Counted from the first letter of the stretch, positions 1 through 9,954 are shown. The stretch is DNA of 64,000 bases from Pseudomonas putida S13.1.2 (GCF_000498395.2 NZ_CP010979.1:3596001-3660000); one strand, 5' to 3'. Numbers and translations: made by a program. The notes: generated by a model not told the origin, from the sequence alone.

Positions 1-910
1 GCACGGTCAGCATGGCTGCGGCGCGGAAGATGTCGATACCGAACTGGAACAACAGGCCACTGGCACGGCCACTGGCATCGCTCTTCCACTGGGAATCCAC
101 GGCGTAGTCACGCACTTCGCGGGCGCGCAGGCCCAAACGGCCAAGGAAATAGCCCTGGCGGTTGCTTGCACGGATTTCCTGGATGGCATCGAGGGTTTCC
201 GTCAGCGCCTGGGTAAAACGCGCGGTGCTGTCGTTTTCAAGCTTTTTCAGGTGTTTGACGCGCTTGCCCAACTGCACGGTGAAGTAGATCACCAACGGGT
301 TGAACAGCAAGATCAGCAAGGCCAGCTGCCAGTGCATCCAGATCAGGATCGCCGCTGTGCCGGTCAGGGTCAGCATGGCCACCAGGAAGCGGCTGAGGGT
401 TTCGCCCACGAACTTGTCGAGGGTGTCCAGGTCGGTGACCAGGTGGGTGGTTACCGTGCCACTGCCCAGGCTTTCGTATTCCTTCAGCGAAATGCGCTTG
501 AGCCGCTCGATCAGGCGGATGCGCAGGCGGTAGACGATATCCTTGGCCAAACCGGCAAACAGCTTGGCCTGGATCACGTTGAACGCAAGGGCAGCCAGGC
601 GCAGGCACAAGGTGAGCGCCAGCATCAGCCCGATATAACCGGCTGCCACCTGCCAGTTGGAGGGCAGCAGGTGGTTCATCCACTTCAGTGCAGCATCGCC
701 ATGGCCGAGCAGCACTTCGTCCACCAGCAGGGGCAGCAGCAACGGAATGGGCACACTGCAGCAAGCCGCCAGCACGGCGATGAGGTTGGCAGACCAGAGG
801 TTTTTCTTGTGATGCAGGGCCAGGCGGCGGATTTCCGCCCAGCTCAGCCGATCGCCCGCAGTGTGAGGCTTGCCCGGCACCGGGTCGGGTGACCCAGGCA
901 CATCAAGCAC
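1..910 (-). CDS. ABC transporter transmembrane/ATPase protein, partial (3' part outside window)
   Basis: The reverse strand reads continuously from about 910 to the window edge. No ATG opens this frame; GTG codons at 910 and 901 are the candidates, and the one at 910 has a GCAGG motif about six bases upstream. The visible ~300 residues have the layout of an ABC exporter membrane domain: a short soluble N-terminus, a hydrophobic hairpin (IPLLLPLLVDEVLLG), further membrane segments and the coupling-helix-like stretch SLKEYESLGSGTVTTHLVTDLDTLDKF. That is typical of MsbA/LapB-like half-transporters. The ATPase domain must lie to the left, outside the window. The start overlaps the stop of the DsbA-like gene, so the two are probably co-transcribed. 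The substrate cannot be told from this part. Confidence 0.8.
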   Translation of the reverse strand, partial: MLDVPGSPDPVPGKPHTAGDRLSWAEIRRLALHHKKNLWSANLIAVLAACCSVPIPLLLPLLVDEVLLGHGDAALKWMNHLLPSNWQVAAGYIGLMLALTLCLRLAALAFNVIQAKLFAGLAKDIVYRLRIRLIERLKRISLKEYESLGSGTVTTHLVTDLDTLDKFVGETLSRFLVAMLTLTGTAAILIWMHWQLALLILLFNPLVIYFTVQLGKRVKHLKKLENDSTARFTQALTETLDAIQEIRASNRQGYFLGRLGLRAREVRDYAVDSQWKSDASGRASGLLFQFGIDIFRAAAMLTV

Positions 911-1535
911 AGACGGCCTGCTGCAGCCAGCGGCCGAGCAAGGGTTGCAGGCGCTCCAGCGGCTGGTAGCCGTTGGTCAGCAGGGCCAGCTGGCCATTGC
1001 GTTCGGCCAGCAGGGTGGGAAAGCCGGCGATACCCAGGTCCTGTGCCCAGCTGAAATCGGCTGCGGTGGCAGCGCGGGTATCGGCACGGGCGAAGGTTTC
1101 GGCAAACACGGCGCGGTCGAAGCCGCACTGCGAGGCCAGCTCGACCAGCTGTGGCGCGGTGGTCACGTCCACGCCCTGTTCGTAGAACGAACGCTGGATC
1201 AGCGCCAGCAGCGGCCAGACGCGCTCGGCGTCCAGCTCGCGGGCAGTGACCAGGGCGCGGCAGGCCGGCTCGGTGTCGTAGACGAAGCCGTCAGGCATGG
1301 CCCCCTCGAAACGAAACGGCTGGCCGGTGGCTTCAGCCACCGCCTGCCAATGTTCGAGGATGTACTTGCGGGTGGAGCTGTCCAAGGCGCTGCCACCGGT
1401 GCGCAGCCCGCCCGGCACCACGCGGGTGGCAACGCCCGCCTCACGCGCCTGGGCGATCAGGGCAGCGGCTACCGGCGCGAAACCCCAGCACCAGGAGCAC
1501 ATCGGGTCCATCACATAGATCAGGCGTGCAGACAT
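903..1535 (-). CDS. DsbA/FrnE-family thioredoxin-fold protein
   Basis: This 210-residue protein has the motif MDPMCSWCWGF near residue 10, a C-x-x-C active site in the position used by DsbA-family 2-hydroxychromene isomerase/FrnE-like proteins. No signal peptide precedes it, so a cytoplasmic disulfide or thiol oxidoreductase is more likely than periplasmic DsbA. The C-terminal half carries the cis-proline-type segment DLGIAGFPTLLAERNGQ, expected of thioredoxin folds. It lies three bases downstream of trhO and overlaps the ABC transporter gene, so the three probably form one transcript. The natural substrate is unknown. Confidence 0.85.
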   Translation of the reverse strand: MSARLIYVMDPMCSWCWGFAPVAAALIAQAREAGVATRVVPGGLRTGGSALDSSTRKYILEHWQAVAEATGQPFRFEGAMPDGFVYDTEPACRALVTARELDAERVWPLLALIQRSFYEQGVDVTTAPQLVELASQCGFDRAVFAETFARADTRAATAADFSWAQDLGIAGFPTLLAERNGQLALLTNGYQPLERLQPLLGRWLQQAVCA

Positions 1536-1538
1536 GCA

Positions 1539-2471
1539 TCAAGCCTCGGCTTTGTAGTTGTAACCGATCGGGTGCGGCAGGTTGCGGGCCTTGGCCAGCT
1601 CGATCTGCTTCTGCCGGTCGATGGCACTGCGCCGGGTCTTCTCGCTCAGGGTGTCCCAGCAATGCGGGCAGCTGACACCTGGCGAATAGTGCTCGGACGC
1701 GCGCTCCTCTGCATTGATCGGGTGGCGGCAGGCGTGGCACTGGTCGTACTCGCCTTCGCTCAGGTCATGGCGCACCGTGACGCGGTTGTCGAACACGAAG
1801 CAGTCGCCGTCCCACAGGCTTTCTTCCTGAGGCACTTCCTCGAAGTATTTCAGGACGCCACCCTTAAGATGATAGACCGCCTCGAAGCCTTCACCGAGCA
1901 TGTAGCTGGAGGCTTTTTCGCAACGAATGCCGCCAGTGCAGAACATGGCCACTTTCTTGTGCTTGCTGGGGTCGAAGTTGGCCTTGATGTACGCCGGGAA
2001 CTCGCGGAAGGTTTCGGTCTTCGGGTCCATCGCGCCCTTGAAGGTGCCGATGGCCACTTCGTAGTCGTTGCGGGTGTCGATCAGCAGCACTTCCGGGTCG
2101 CTGATCAGCGCGTTCCAGTCCTTGGGCTCGACATAGGTGCCGACCGCCTGGTTGGGGTCCACGCCTGGCACGCCGAGGGTGACGATCTCTTTCTTGAGCT
2201 TGACCTTGGTGCGGTAGAACGGCTGCTCGTCGCAGTACGACTCTTTATGGTCGACATCGGCCAGGCGCGGGTCGTTGCGCAGCCAGGCCAGCAGGCCGTC
2301 GATGCCTTCGCGGGTGGCCGACACGGTGCCGTTGATGCCTTCGTGGGCCAGCAGCAGGGTGCCTTTGACGTCGTTGTCGAGCATGGCCTTGAGCAGCGGC
2401 TCGCGCAGTTCTACGTAGTCTTGCAGGGTGACGAACTTGTACAGCGCCGCGACGACGATGGGTTGGGACAT
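1539..2471 (-). CDS. trhO: tRNA uridine(34) hydroxylase, rhodanese-like
   Basis: The 310-residue product matches TrhO (YceA, UPF0176) in length and motifs. It has an N-terminal acylphosphatase-like domain (residues ~1-100, with [17 protein letters not shown]), a central rhodanese domain ([19 protein letters not shown]) and the catalytic-cysteine loop [16 protein letters not shown], followed by a cysteine-rich tail ([13 protein letters not shown]) that may bind zinc. In the family this enzyme makes 5-hydroxyuridine at position 34 of certain tRNAs, independently of prephenate. It is the first gene of a leftward run after the terminator at 2526-2549, with three bases between it and the DsbA-like gene. 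Confidence 0.93.
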   Translation of the reverse strand: MSQPIVVAALYKFVTLQDYVELREPLLKAMLDNDVKGTLLLAHEGINGTVSATREGIDGLLAWLRNDPRLADVDHKESYCDEQPFYRTKVKLKKEIVTLGVPGVDPNQAVGTYVEPKDWNALISDPEVLLIDTRNDYEVAIGTFKGAMDPKTETFREFPAYIKANFDPSKHKKVAMFCTGGIRCEKASSYMLGEGFEAVYHLKGGVLKYFEEVPQEESLWDGDCFVFDNRVTVRHDLSEGEYDQCHACRHPINAEERASEHYSPGVSCPHCWDTLSEKTRRSAIDRQKQIELAKARNLPHPIGYNYKAEA

Positions 2472-2525
2472 GTAACAGATTCTCCAGGTGGTTGCCCTCG
2501 TAAGGGGCGGACCGGATTGACAAAT

Positions 2526-2549
2526 AAAAACGCGCCGACAAGCGGCGCG
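2526..2549 (-). terminator. Intrinsic terminator after the DUF2059-bolA pair
   Basis: On the reverse strand a CGCGCCG/CGGCGCG stem of seven pairs with a five-base loop is followed by five T residues. It lies about 30 bases after the bolA stop and separates bolA from trhO. Confidence 0.75.
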
Positions 2550-2580
2550 TTACGAATTCTACCAGAACGACAGAAAGGTT

Positions 2581-2877
2581 TCAGTGCCCCCCGCCGGCAC
2601 ATACCGGCGAGGCCGGAGCAGCGCCGACCTTGGCCCACTCGTCTGCGGTGTAGGTATGAATGGCCAGGGCATGGATCTGCCCCATCAGCTCACCCATGGT
2701 GGCATACACCTTCTGGTGGCGCTTGACGCTGTTCAACCCGGCAAACTGCTCGCTGACGATCACTGCCTTGTAGTGGGTCTCCTGACCACGACTGTGCATG
2801 TGGCTTTCGTCGAGCACTTGCAGGTGCTGCGGCGCCAGGGCGCCCAGCTGTTGTTCAATGCGCTGTTGCATGGTCAT
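2581..2877 (-). CDS. bolA: BolA family protein
   Basis: The 98-residue product has the BolA fold signature: an N-terminal helix (MQQRIEQQLGALAPQHLQVLDES), the HYKAVIVSEQFAGLNSVKRHQKVYATM core with the helix-turn and conserved RHQ, and a basic/acidic helix ending near residue 85. BolA proteins usually work with monothiol glutaredoxins in iron-sulfur handling and stress-related gene control. A C-terminal tail (ASPVCAGGGH) adds one cysteine. It sits ten bases after the DUF2059 gene and ends just before a terminator, so those two genes form an operon. Confidence 0.9.
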   Translation of the reverse strand: MTMQQRIEQQLGALAPQHLQVLDESHMHSRGQETHYKAVIVSEQFAGLNSVKRHQKVYATMGELMGQIHALAIHTYTADEWAKVGAAPASPVCAGGGH

Positions 2878-2887
2878 CGCGGCGTGC

Positions 2888-3412
2888 TCACTTCTTGGCA
2901 GGGACGGCGGCCTTGCCAGCGTTAGGGTCCAGTTCCTTGGTCATGTCTTCCAGCAGCTTGTTCACCACCGGCACCGCAGGCTCCAGGCTCTGCTGGGTCA
3001 GCTGGGCCGACTGCTGGGTAACCTTGGGCATTTCACGCAGCACTTTCTTGCCCAGCGGCGATTCGTAGAACTTGACCAGGTCTTTGAGCTCTTGTTCGGT
3101 GAAGGTCTGGGTGTACAGGTCGACCATCTTCGGCTTCAGCTTGTTCCAGCCGATGGCGCTGTCCAGCGCGGCGTTGGCCTTGGCCTGGTAGCTTGCCAGC
3201 ACTGGCTGTTTGGCGGCCGGGGCCTTGGTTTGAGCGAAGCGCTGGGCGAACATCTGTTGGACCTGCATGTACACCGGGGTGCCCAGCTTGTCGGCGTTGG
3301 CCAGGGTCAGGAATTTCTCGGCAGCAGCGTTGTGGCTGGCGGTGGCAGCGAGTACCTGGCCGCTGGCGCAAGCCAGGGCAACGGCGGCACAAAGGACACG
3401 GAGACGGGTCAT
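2888..3412 (-). CDS. DUF2059 domain exported protein
   Basis: The 174-residue protein opens with a clear signal peptide ([22 protein letters not shown], cleavage near Ala22). The mature part is mostly helical and contains the DUF2059 core [22 protein letters not shown], in which a helix-forming segment is followed by the SPxGxK motif. The end is lysine-rich. The family is periplasmic and has no agreed biochemical function. It is the first gene of the transcript that continues into bolA and is divergent from fumC. Confidence 0.88.
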   Translation of the reverse strand: MTRLRVLCAAVALACASGQVLAATASHNAAAEKFLTLANADKLGTPVYMQVQQMFAQRFAQTKAPAAKQPVLASYQAKANAALDSAIGWNKLKPKMVDLYTQTFTEQELKDLVKFYESPLGKKVLREMPKVTQQSAQLTQQSLEPAVPVVNKLLEDMTKELDPNAGKAAVPAKK

Positions 3413-3566
3413 TGCATTTCCTTCAAGGAGAGGGAGGCGGGTACCTCAGAGTAGAGCATTCTGCGCCGTGGTGGCGATGTGCTCAAGTGGCACGACGAGC
3501 GACGGAACCGCTCGGTCGAATCAGGGCCTAAACTGCGATTTCGAACTACACAGGAGTGAGTACAGA

Positions 3567-4961
3567 ATGAGCCGTATCGAGACAGACAGCCTGGGCCCGG
3601 TCGAAGTTCCTGAAGGCGCTTACTGGGGTGCGCAAACCCAGCGTTCGCTAATCAACTTCGCCATCGGCAAGGAACGCATGCCCCTCGCGGTGCTGCACGC
3701 CCTGGCGCTGATCAAGAAGGCCGCGGCACGCGTCAACGACCGCAACGGCGACCTGCCGGCCGACATCGCCCGGCTGATCGAACAAGCCGCCGACGAAGTG
3801 CTGGATGGCAAGCACGACGACCAGTTTCCGTTGGTCGTCTGGCAGACTGGCAGCGGCACGCAAAGCAACATGAACGTCAACGAAGTGATCGCCGGGCGCG
3901 CCAACGAACTGGCCGGCAAAGGCCGTGGCGGCAAAGCGCCAGTACACCCCAACGACCACGTCAACCGCTCGCAAAGCTCCAACGATTGCTTCCCCACTGC
4001 CATGCACATGGCAGCTGCGCAGGCGGTGCACGAGCAGCTGCTGCCGGCCATCGTCGAGCTGTCGTCGGGGCTTGCCGAGCTGTCGGCGCGCCACCAAAAG
4101 CTGGTGAAGACCGGCCGCACGCACATGATGGACGCTACGCCGATTACCTTCGGCCAGGAGGTGTCCGCCTTCGTTGCCCAGCTCGACTATGCCCAGCGCG
4201 CCATCCGCGCCACCCTCCCGGCGGTGTGCGAACTGGCCCAGGGCGGCACCGCCGTAGGTACCGGGCTTAACGCCCCGCATGGTTTTGCCGAAGCCATCGC
4301 CGCCGAGCTGGCGGCGCTGTCCGGCCTGCCATTTGTCACGGCGCCAAACAAGTTCGCCGCCCTCGCCGGCCACGAACCGCTCACCAGCCTGGCGGGCGCC
4401 CTGAAAACCCTGGCCGTGGCGCTGATGAAAATCGCCAACGACCTGCGCTTACTGGGCTCGGGGCCACGCGCCGGCTTGGCCGAAGTGCGCCTGCCGGCCA
4501 ACGAACCGGGCAGCTCGATCATGCCGGGCAAGGTCAACCCGACCCAGTGCGAGGCGCTGTCGATGCTGGCCTGCCAGGTGCTGGGCAACGATGCGGCCAT
4601 CGGTTTTGCCGCCAGCCAGGGGCATTTGCAGCTGAACGTGTTCAAGCCGGTGATCATCCACAACCTGTTGCAGTCGATCGAACTGCTGGCCGATGGCTGC
4701 CGCAACTTCCAGCTGCACTGCGTGGCGGGCATCGAGCCCGATGCCGAGCAGATGGCCGCGCACCTGGAACGGGGCTTGATGCTGGTGACGGCGTTGAACC
4801 CGCATATCGGTTATGACAAGGCGGCGGAAATTGCCAAGAAGGCTTACAGCGAGGGCAAGACCTTGCGCGAGGCTGCATTGGAGCTGAAGTACCTGACCAA
4901 TGAGCAGTTCGACCAGTGGGTGCGGCCGGAGAACATGCTGGCACCGGGTGGTAAAGGCTGA
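3567..4961 (+). CDS. fumC: Class II fumarate hydratase
   Basis: The 464-residue enzyme is full length for class II fumarase, which interconverts fumarate and L-malate in the TCA cycle without an iron-sulfur cluster. The fumarase/aspartase superfamily signature [13 protein letters not shown] is present, together with the substrate-binding motifs [28 protein letters not shown] and the [17 protein letters not shown] stretch. The frame stays open upstream to 3267, but the ATG at 3567 is preceded by CAGGAG and starts at the conserved [15 protein letters not shown]. It is divergent from the DUF2059 gene and is followed by a REP pair. Confidence 0.96.
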   Translation: MSRIETDSLGPVEVPEGAYWGAQTQRSLINFAIGKERMPLAVLHALALIKKAAARVNDRNGDLPADIARLIEQAADEVLDGKHDDQFPLVVWQTGSGTQSNMNVNEVIAGRANELAGKGRGGKAPVHPNDHVNRSQSSNDCFPTAMHMAAAQAVHEQLLPAIVELSSGLAELSARHQKLVKTGRTHMMDATPITFGQEVSAFVAQLDYAQRAIRATLPAVCELAQGGTAVGTGLNAPHGFAEAIAAELAALSGLPFVTAPNKFAALAGHEPLTSLAGALKTLAVALMKIANDLRLLGSGPRAGLAEVRLPANEPGSSIMPGKVNPTQCEALSMLACQVLGNDAAIGFAASQGHLQLNVFKPVIIHNLLQSIELLADGCRNFQLHCVAGIEPDAEQMAAHLERGLMLVTALNPHIGYDKAAEIAKKAYSEGKTLREAALELKYLTNEQFDQWVRPENMLAPGGKG

Positions 4962-4976
4962 GCTCTTTATTGCCTG

Positions 4977-5130
4977 CCCCGGCCCTATCGCCGGCAAGCC
5001 AACTTCTACAGGGATCGCACACATTCAGGCCTGTGGTGATCCTGTGGGAAGCAATTTCCACAGGGCCCCCACATCTTTCAGGCCTGTGGTGATCCTGTGG
5101 GAGCTGGCTTGCCGGCGATAGGGCCGGCGC
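4977..5130. repeat. REP pair, GCCGGCAAGCC class
   Basis: Two inverted copies of the CCTATCGCCGGCAAGCC-type element face each other (4981-5013 and about 5090-5128). The stretch between them repeats ATTTCAGGCCTGTGGTGATCCTGTGGGA-like sequence, so it looks like an extended or partly duplicated mosaic. It lies between the converging ends of fumC and the EamA gene. Confidence 0.85.
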
Positions 5131-5136
5131 AAGCGA

Positions 5137-6099
5137 TCAATGCACCTGGGCCAACCGCGCCCGCCTCGCGCGCCAACTGGCCACCAGGGATGGCCCCAGC
5201 GCCACCAGCGCCGAGCCCAACACCACGGTCACCGCCCCTATATAGCCCAGGGCATTGATGTCCTCGGCGTGCACATACTCCGGCCACACCAGTGCCGCCA
5301 GCGCCACCGCGACAAAGGTCACCAGCGGTGTCAACGCCAGGGTGGCACTCACCCGCGACGCCTCCCAGTGCGCCAACGCCTCGGCAAACGCGCCGTAGGC
5401 CACCAGGGTATTCAGGCAGCAGGCCAGCAACAGCCAGCCCTGCACCGGGCTCAGTTGCAACGCCTCCAGGGGGTGTACCCAAGGCGTGAGCAGCGCAGCG
5501 CAACCGAGGTAGATCACCATCATCACCTGCTGTGAATTCCACACCGTCAACAGTTGCTTCTGGCTGAGGGCGTAGAACACCCAGATGCTGGTGGCCAGCA
5601 GAATGGTCAGCACGCCGGTGGTGTAGGTACCCAGAGAGGTCAGCAGCTCTTCGAGGCGCTGGTTGAAGAACAGGCCAAAACCCGCCAGCAGTATCAGCAG
5701 GCCCACGCCCTGCCCCAGGCTGAAGCGCTCGCGGAACACGAACACGCTGGCCACCAGCAACAGCACCGGGCCGACCTGCACCACCAGTTGCGCGGTACCG
5801 GGGCTGAGCAGGTTGAGGCCGATCAGGTACAGCACGTAGTTGCCCATCAGGCCCAGCACGGCCACCACTACCAGGCCTTTGCCCCTGGGTGCCAGCCGGG
5901 TGAACGACGGCAGGCGTCGCTTGGCTGCCAGCCAGGCGAACAGCAGGCCACCGGAAACCAGCAGGCGGTACCAGGTGACGGTGATCGGGTCGACCACTTG
6001 CAGTACCTGCTTGAGCTTGATCGGCAAGATGCCCCAGAGCAAGGCAGTCAGAAGTGCCAGGAACAGGCCATAGCTCCAGCGGCCGGAAGTGGTGTGCAT
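5137..6099 (-). CDS. EamA/DMT-family permease
   Basis: The product is a 320-residue inner-membrane protein with about ten hydrophobic segments in two homologous halves, the EamA pattern. The N-terminal motif ALLWGILPIKLKQVLQVVDPITVTWYRLLVSG is typical of the drug/metabolite transporter superfamily, and the second half ends in VTVVLGSALVALGPSL and a basic tail. The ATG at 6099, with GAGG six bases upstream, is preferred over a TTG at 6114. It probably exports a small metabolite; the substrate is not readable from sequence. Confidence 0.88.
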   Translation of the reverse strand: MHTTSGRWSYGLFLALLTALLWGILPIKLKQVLQVVDPITVTWYRLLVSGGLLFAWLAAKRRLPSFTRLAPRGKGLVVVAVLGLMGNYVLYLIGLNLLSPGTAQLVVQVGPVLLLVASVFVFRERFSLGQGVGLLILLAGFGLFFNQRLEELLTSLGTYTTGVLTILLATSIWVFYALSQKQLLTVWNSQQVMMVIYLGCAALLTPWVHPLEALQLSPVQGWLLLACCLNTLVAYGAFAEALAHWEASRVSATLALTPLVTFVAVALAALVWPEYVHAEDINALGYIGAVTVVLGSALVALGPSLVASWRARRARLAQVH

Positions 6100-6232
6100 A
6101 GCGTCCTCGTTCAAGCCCGTGGTGGGGGTGACTGAATTCTACGGGCTTGGAGGGCAGTGACGGAGAAGAGTGCCGAGAAAAGAATTCATCAGGTCATTCT
6201 TGTGTGGCATGGCTTGGCAGGTGTGCAGCCTG

Positions 6233-6336
6233 TTCTGGCCTCTTCGCGGGTGAACCCGCTCCCACAGGGACTGCACAATGGCCAATCCTGTGATCATCCT
6301 GTGGGAGCGGGTTCACCCGCGAAGAGGCCAGAAAAG
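6233..6336. repeat. REP pair, CGCGGGTGAACCCGC class
   Basis: Two inverted copies of the canonical P. putida REP (CCTCTTCGCGGGTGAACCCG then GCTCCCACAG) are separated by about 35 bases. The pair sits just after the polyphosphate:AMP phosphotransferase stop. Confidence 0.9.
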
Positions 6337-6353
6337 GCAATCAAAAGCCCTGG

Positions 6354-7847
6354 CTATTTCTTGTGCTTGGCAAACGCCGCCTCAAGCGCCTGGTTGATGG
6401 TGCGCAGCACCTTCACCCGCGCCCAGCGCTTGTCGTTGGCCTCCACCAGCGTCCAGGGTGCAATCTCGCTGCTGGTGCGGTCGACCATGTCGCCCACCGC
6501 CTGGACATAGTCGTCCCACTTGTCGCGGTTGCGCCAGTCGTCCTCGGTAATCTTGTAGCGCTTGAACGGGATCTGCTCACGCTCCTGAAAACGCTCCAGC
6601 TGGGTCTGCTGGTCGATCGCCAGCCAGAACTTCACCACTACCACCCCGGCGTTCACCAACTGCTCTTCAAAGTCGTTGATCTCGCTGTAGGCACGCATCC
6701 AGTCGGCCGGGCTGCAAAAACCTTCCACCCGCTCCACCAGCACCCGGCCATACCAGGAGCGGTCGAAGATGGTGAACTTGCCGCGTGCCGGGATATGCCG
6801 CCAGAACCGCCACAGGTAGGGCTGCGCGCGCTCTTCCTCGGTGGGCGCGGCAATCGGCACGATGCGGTACTGGCGCGGGTCCAGCGCCGCCGCCACGCGG
6901 CGGATGGCACTGCCCTTGCCGGCAGCATCGTTGCCTTCGAACACGGCCACCAAGGCGTGCCGGCGCATGCGCTTGTCGCGCAGCAGGCCGGCCAGGCGGG
7001 CCTGTTCGGTGACCAGTTGCTCCTGGTAGTCGGCCTTGTCCAGGCGCAAGGTCATGTCCAGGGCGCCGAGCAGGCTGCGCTGGTCAATGCTGCGGCCCAG
7101 CGGGGCCACGTTGCCCTGGTGCTTGCCCTTGGGGTTGTTGGCCAGCGCGGCTTGCAGGCTGTCCAGCAGGATGCGCCCCACCGCCAGGCTGCGGTAGTTC
7201 GGGTCTACCCCTTCGACGATATGCCACGGCGCATAGTCGCGGCTGGTGCGGCGCAGCACGCGCTCGCCAAAGCGCACGAAGCGGTCGTAGGTTTGCGACT
7301 GCTGCCAGTCCAGCGGGCTGATCTTCCAGCTGTGCAGCGGGTCGTCCTTGAGCGACTTCAGCCGGGCCTTCATCTGCTTTTTGGACAGGTGGAACCAGAA
7401 CTTGATGATCAAAGCACCTTCATCGCACAGCATCTGCTCCAGGCGCTCGGCACCGGTAATGGCCTGGTCGAGCACGGCATCCTTGAACTCCCCGTGCACC
7501 CGCCCCTGCAGCATCTGGCTGTACCAGTTGCCAAAGAACACGCCCATCCGCCCCTTGGGTGGCAACGCCCGCCAGTAACGCCAGGCGGGCGGCCGGGCCA
7601 GCTCTTCGTCGGTCTGCTGGTCGAAGGTGAGCACATCGATCATGCGCGGGTCCATCCACTCGTTGAGCAGTTTTACCGTCTCACCCTTGCCGGCACCTTC
7701 GATGCCGTTGATCAGCACGATCACCGGGAAGCGCGCCTGCTGCTTGAGTTCGTACTGGGCTTCGAGCAGGGCCTCGCGCAAAGCGGGTACCTCGGCGTCG
7801 TAAGCCTCCTTGTCGATGCTGTGGCCGATTTCGGCGGATTCGAACAT
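6354..7847 (-). CDS. pap: Polyphosphate:AMP phosphotransferase (two-domain PPK2)
   Basis: The 497-residue protein consists of two PPK2 kinase domains in tandem (about 10-235 and 270-495), the arrangement of class II PPK2 enzymes that phosphorylate AMP to ADP with polyphosphate. Each half has a P-loop: GIEGAGKGE in the first and GNDAAGKGS in the second. The second half has the fuller motif set (WRFWRHIPARGKFTIFDRSWYGRVLVERVEG), and in characterised relatives the C-terminal domain is the active one. The ATG at 7847 has GGAG eight bases upstream. It is monocistronic and divergent from mnmC. Confidence 0.93.
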   Translation of the reverse strand: MFESAEIGHSIDKEAYDAEVPALREALLEAQYELKQQARFPVIVLINGIEGAGKGETVKLLNEWMDPRMIDVLTFDQQTDEELARPPAWRYWRALPPKGRMGVFFGNWYSQMLQGRVHGEFKDAVLDQAITGAERLEQMLCDEGALIIKFWFHLSKKQMKARLKSLKDDPLHSWKISPLDWQQSQTYDRFVRFGERVLRRTSRDYAPWHIVEGVDPNYRSLAVGRILLDSLQAALANNPKGKHQGNVAPLGRSIDQRSLLGALDMTLRLDKADYQEQLVTEQARLAGLLRDKRMRRHALVAVFEGNDAAGKGSAIRRVAAALDPRQYRIVPIAAPTEEERAQPYLWRFWRHIPARGKFTIFDRSWYGRVLVERVEGFCSPADWMRAYSEINDFEEQLVNAGVVVVKFWLAIDQQTQLERFQEREQIPFKRYKITEDDWRNRDKWDDYVQAVGDMVDRTSSEIAPWTLVEANDKRWARVKVLRTINQALEAAFAKHKK

Positions 7848-7902
7848 GCACTGGCTCCTTCAATGGATAAGCAAGACTAGCGGATTTCATTTCTGCCTGT
7901 AC

Positions 7903-7936
7903 TGACCTCTTGGCGAGTGAACTCGCTCCCACAGGT
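7903..7936. repeat. Single REP element, diverged
   Basis: One copy of the CGCGGGTGAACCCGC class with two changes (GGCGAGTGAACTCGCTCCCACAG). The compensating changes keep the hairpin stem. It lies between the divergent starts of pap and mnmC. Confidence 0.65.
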
Positions 7937-7983
7937 GGGCGCGATGGCATAAAATCCTGCCATCCGCTGCAACCGAGCCAACC

Positions 7984-9948
7984 ATGTCCACCCTCCTCCA
8001 GCACGCCCAGATCGACTGGGACGACCAGGGCCGCCCCCATTCGCGGCAATATGACGACGTCTACTTTGCGGTCAACGAAGGCATCGAAGAAACCAAGCAC
8101 GTGTTCCTCGGCCAGACCCGCCTGGCCGAACGCTTTGCCAACCTGGCGCCGCACAGCTGCAGGGTGATCGGCGAAACCGGTTTTGGCACCGGCATGAATT
8201 TTTTCTGCGCCTGGCAGCTGTTTGACCAGCACGCCCACAGCGACGCGCGCCTGCACTTCGTCAGTGTCGAAAAATACCCCCTTGGCCACGCTGACATGGC
8301 CCGCGCAGTACGCCTGTGGCCTGAACTTGCCGCCTACACCGAGCCACTGCTGGCGCAATATGTGGCGGTGCACCCGGGCTTTCAGCAATTCACCTTCGCC
8401 GATGGCCGGGTCACCCTGACCCTGCTGATCGGCGACGTGCTCGAGCAGCTGCCACAACTCGATGCGCAGATCGATGTGTGGTTCCTCGACGGCTTCGCCC
8501 CCGCCAAGAACCCCGACATGTGGACCCCGGAGCTGTTCGCGCAGCTGGCGCGGCTGTCGCACCCGGGCACGGTGCTGGGCACTTTTACCACCACCGGCTG
8601 GGTACGCCGCAGCCTGGTCGAAGCCGGTTTCGCCATGAAGAAGGTGCCCGGCATCGGCAAGAAGTGGGAGGTGATGAGCGGCGCCTATGTCGGCCCGCTG
8701 CCCAGCCCAGGCGCACCTTGGTACGCGCGCCCCGCCGTTACGCAGGGGCCGCGCGAAGCACTGGTGATCGGTGCCGGGCTCGCCGGTAGCACAACCGCCG
8801 CCAGCCTGGCCCGGCGTGGCTGGCAGGTGACCGTGCTGGAGCGCCACCATGCCCCGGCACAGGAAGCTTCAGGCAACCCACAAGGGGTGCTGTACCTCAA
8901 GCTGTCTGCCCATGGCACCGCGCTTTCGCAGATGATCCTGTCCGGTTTCGGCTACACCCGGCGCCAGCTGGAACGCCTGCAGCGTGGCCGCGACTGGGAT
9001 GCCTGCGGCGTGCTGCAACTGGCCTTCGACAGCAAGGAAGCTGAGCGCCAGGGCAAGCTGGCCGCCGCTTTCGACCACAACCTGCTGCACGCGCTGGAGC
9101 GCACAGAGGCCGAAGCGGTCGCCGGCGTGGCCTTGCCGGCCGGCGGGTTGTTTTACCCCGAAGGCGGCTGGGTGCACCCCCCGGCGTTGTGCCAGCAACA
9201 GCTGCAGCACCCTGGGATTCGCCTGGTCACCCATCAGGAAGTGCTGGAGCTGCGCAAGGTCGACCAGCAGTGGCAGGCCTGGGCGGGTGACCGCCTGGTT
9301 GCCAGCGCGCCCGTGGTGATTCTGGCCGGGGCCGCCGAGGTAAAGCGCTTCGAGCCTTGCGCGCAGCTGCCGCTCAAGCGCATCCGGGGGCAGATCACCC
9401 GCTTGCCGGCCACCGCCAGCAGCCGGGCGCTGCGTACCGTAGTGTGTGCAGAGGGCTACGTAGCGCCGCCGCGCGGGGATGAACATACCCTGGGCGCGAG
9501 TTTTGATTTCCACAGCGAAGACTTGGCGCCGACGGCAGCCGAGCATAAGGGCAACCTGGCGTTGCTGGACGAGATCTCCCTCGACCTGGCGCAGCGCCTG
9601 GGCACAGCCGGGTTGGCCCCTGAGCAGTTGCAGGGGCGCGCGGCGTTCCGTTGCACCAGCCCGGATTACCTGCCGATCGTGGGACCGGTAGCTGATGTAC
9701 AGGCGTTTGCCGAGGCCTATGCAGTGCTAAGCCGGGATGCGCGGCAGGTGCCGGATGTAGCCTGCCCTTGGCTGGATGGGTTGTATGTTAATAGCGGGCA
9801 TGGGTCGCGCGGGTTGATCACGGCGCCGCTCAGTGGCGAGCTGGTGGCGGCCTGGGTGTGTGGGGAACCGCTGCCGTTGCCGCGGGCAGTGGCAGAGGCG
9901 TGTCATCCGAACCGGTTTGCGTTGCGTAAGCTGATTCGGGGGAAGTAA
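7984..9948 (+). CDS. mnmC: Bifunctional tRNA mnm5s2U34 biosynthesis protein MnmC
   Basis: The 654-residue protein carries both halves of MnmC. Residues ~1-240 form the MnmD methyltransferase (SAM motif GETGFGTGMNFF at ~60, then DVWFLDGFAPAKNPDMW). Residues ~255-650 form the FAD-dependent MnmC1 oxidoreductase (VIGAGLAGSTTAASLARRGW nucleotide-binding motif, and a DAO-type C-terminus with NSGHGSRGL). Together they convert cmnm5s2U through nm5s2U to mnm5s2U at the wobble position of several tRNAs. The ATG at 7984 directly precedes the conserved N-terminus. Later codons near 9730-9940 look less GC3-biased than the rest, but the family C-terminus is intact. Confidence 0.95.
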   Translation: MSTLLQHAQIDWDDQGRPHSRQYDDVYFAVNEGIEETKHVFLGQTRLAERFANLAPHSCRVIGETGFGTGMNFFCAWQLFDQHAHSDARLHFVSVEKYPLGHADMARAVRLWPELAAYTEPLLAQYVAVHPGFQQFTFADGRVTLTLLIGDVLEQLPQLDAQIDVWFLDGFAPAKNPDMWTPELFAQLARLSHPGTVLGTFTTTGWVRRSLVEAGFAMKKVPGIGKKWEVMSGAYVGPLPSPGAPWYARPAVTQGPREALVIGAGLAGSTTAASLARRGWQVTVLERHHAPAQEASGNPQGVLYLKLSAHGTALSQMILSGFGYTRRQLERLQRGRDWDACGVLQLAFDSKEAERQGKLAAAFDHNLLHALERTEAEAVAGVALPAGGLFYPEGGWVHPPALCQQQLQHPGIRLVTHQEVLELRKVDQQWQAWAGDRLVASAPVVILAGAAEVKRFEPCAQLPLKRIRGQITRLPATASSRALRTVVCAEGYVAPPRGDEHTLGASFDFHSEDLAPTAAEHKGNLALLDEISLDLAQRLGTAGLAPEQLQGRAAFRCTSPDYLPIVGPVADVQAFAEAYAVLSRDARQVPDVACPWLDGLYVNSGHGSRGLITAPLSGELVAAWVCGEPLPLPRAVAEACHPNRFALRKLIRGK

Positions 9949-9954
9949 GGAATC

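Noticed and set aside
870..2726. 618-codon forward frame over the DsbA-like and trhO genes
   Set aside because: It spans two intact opposite-strand genes and their junction and shows no motif; a compositional artefact.
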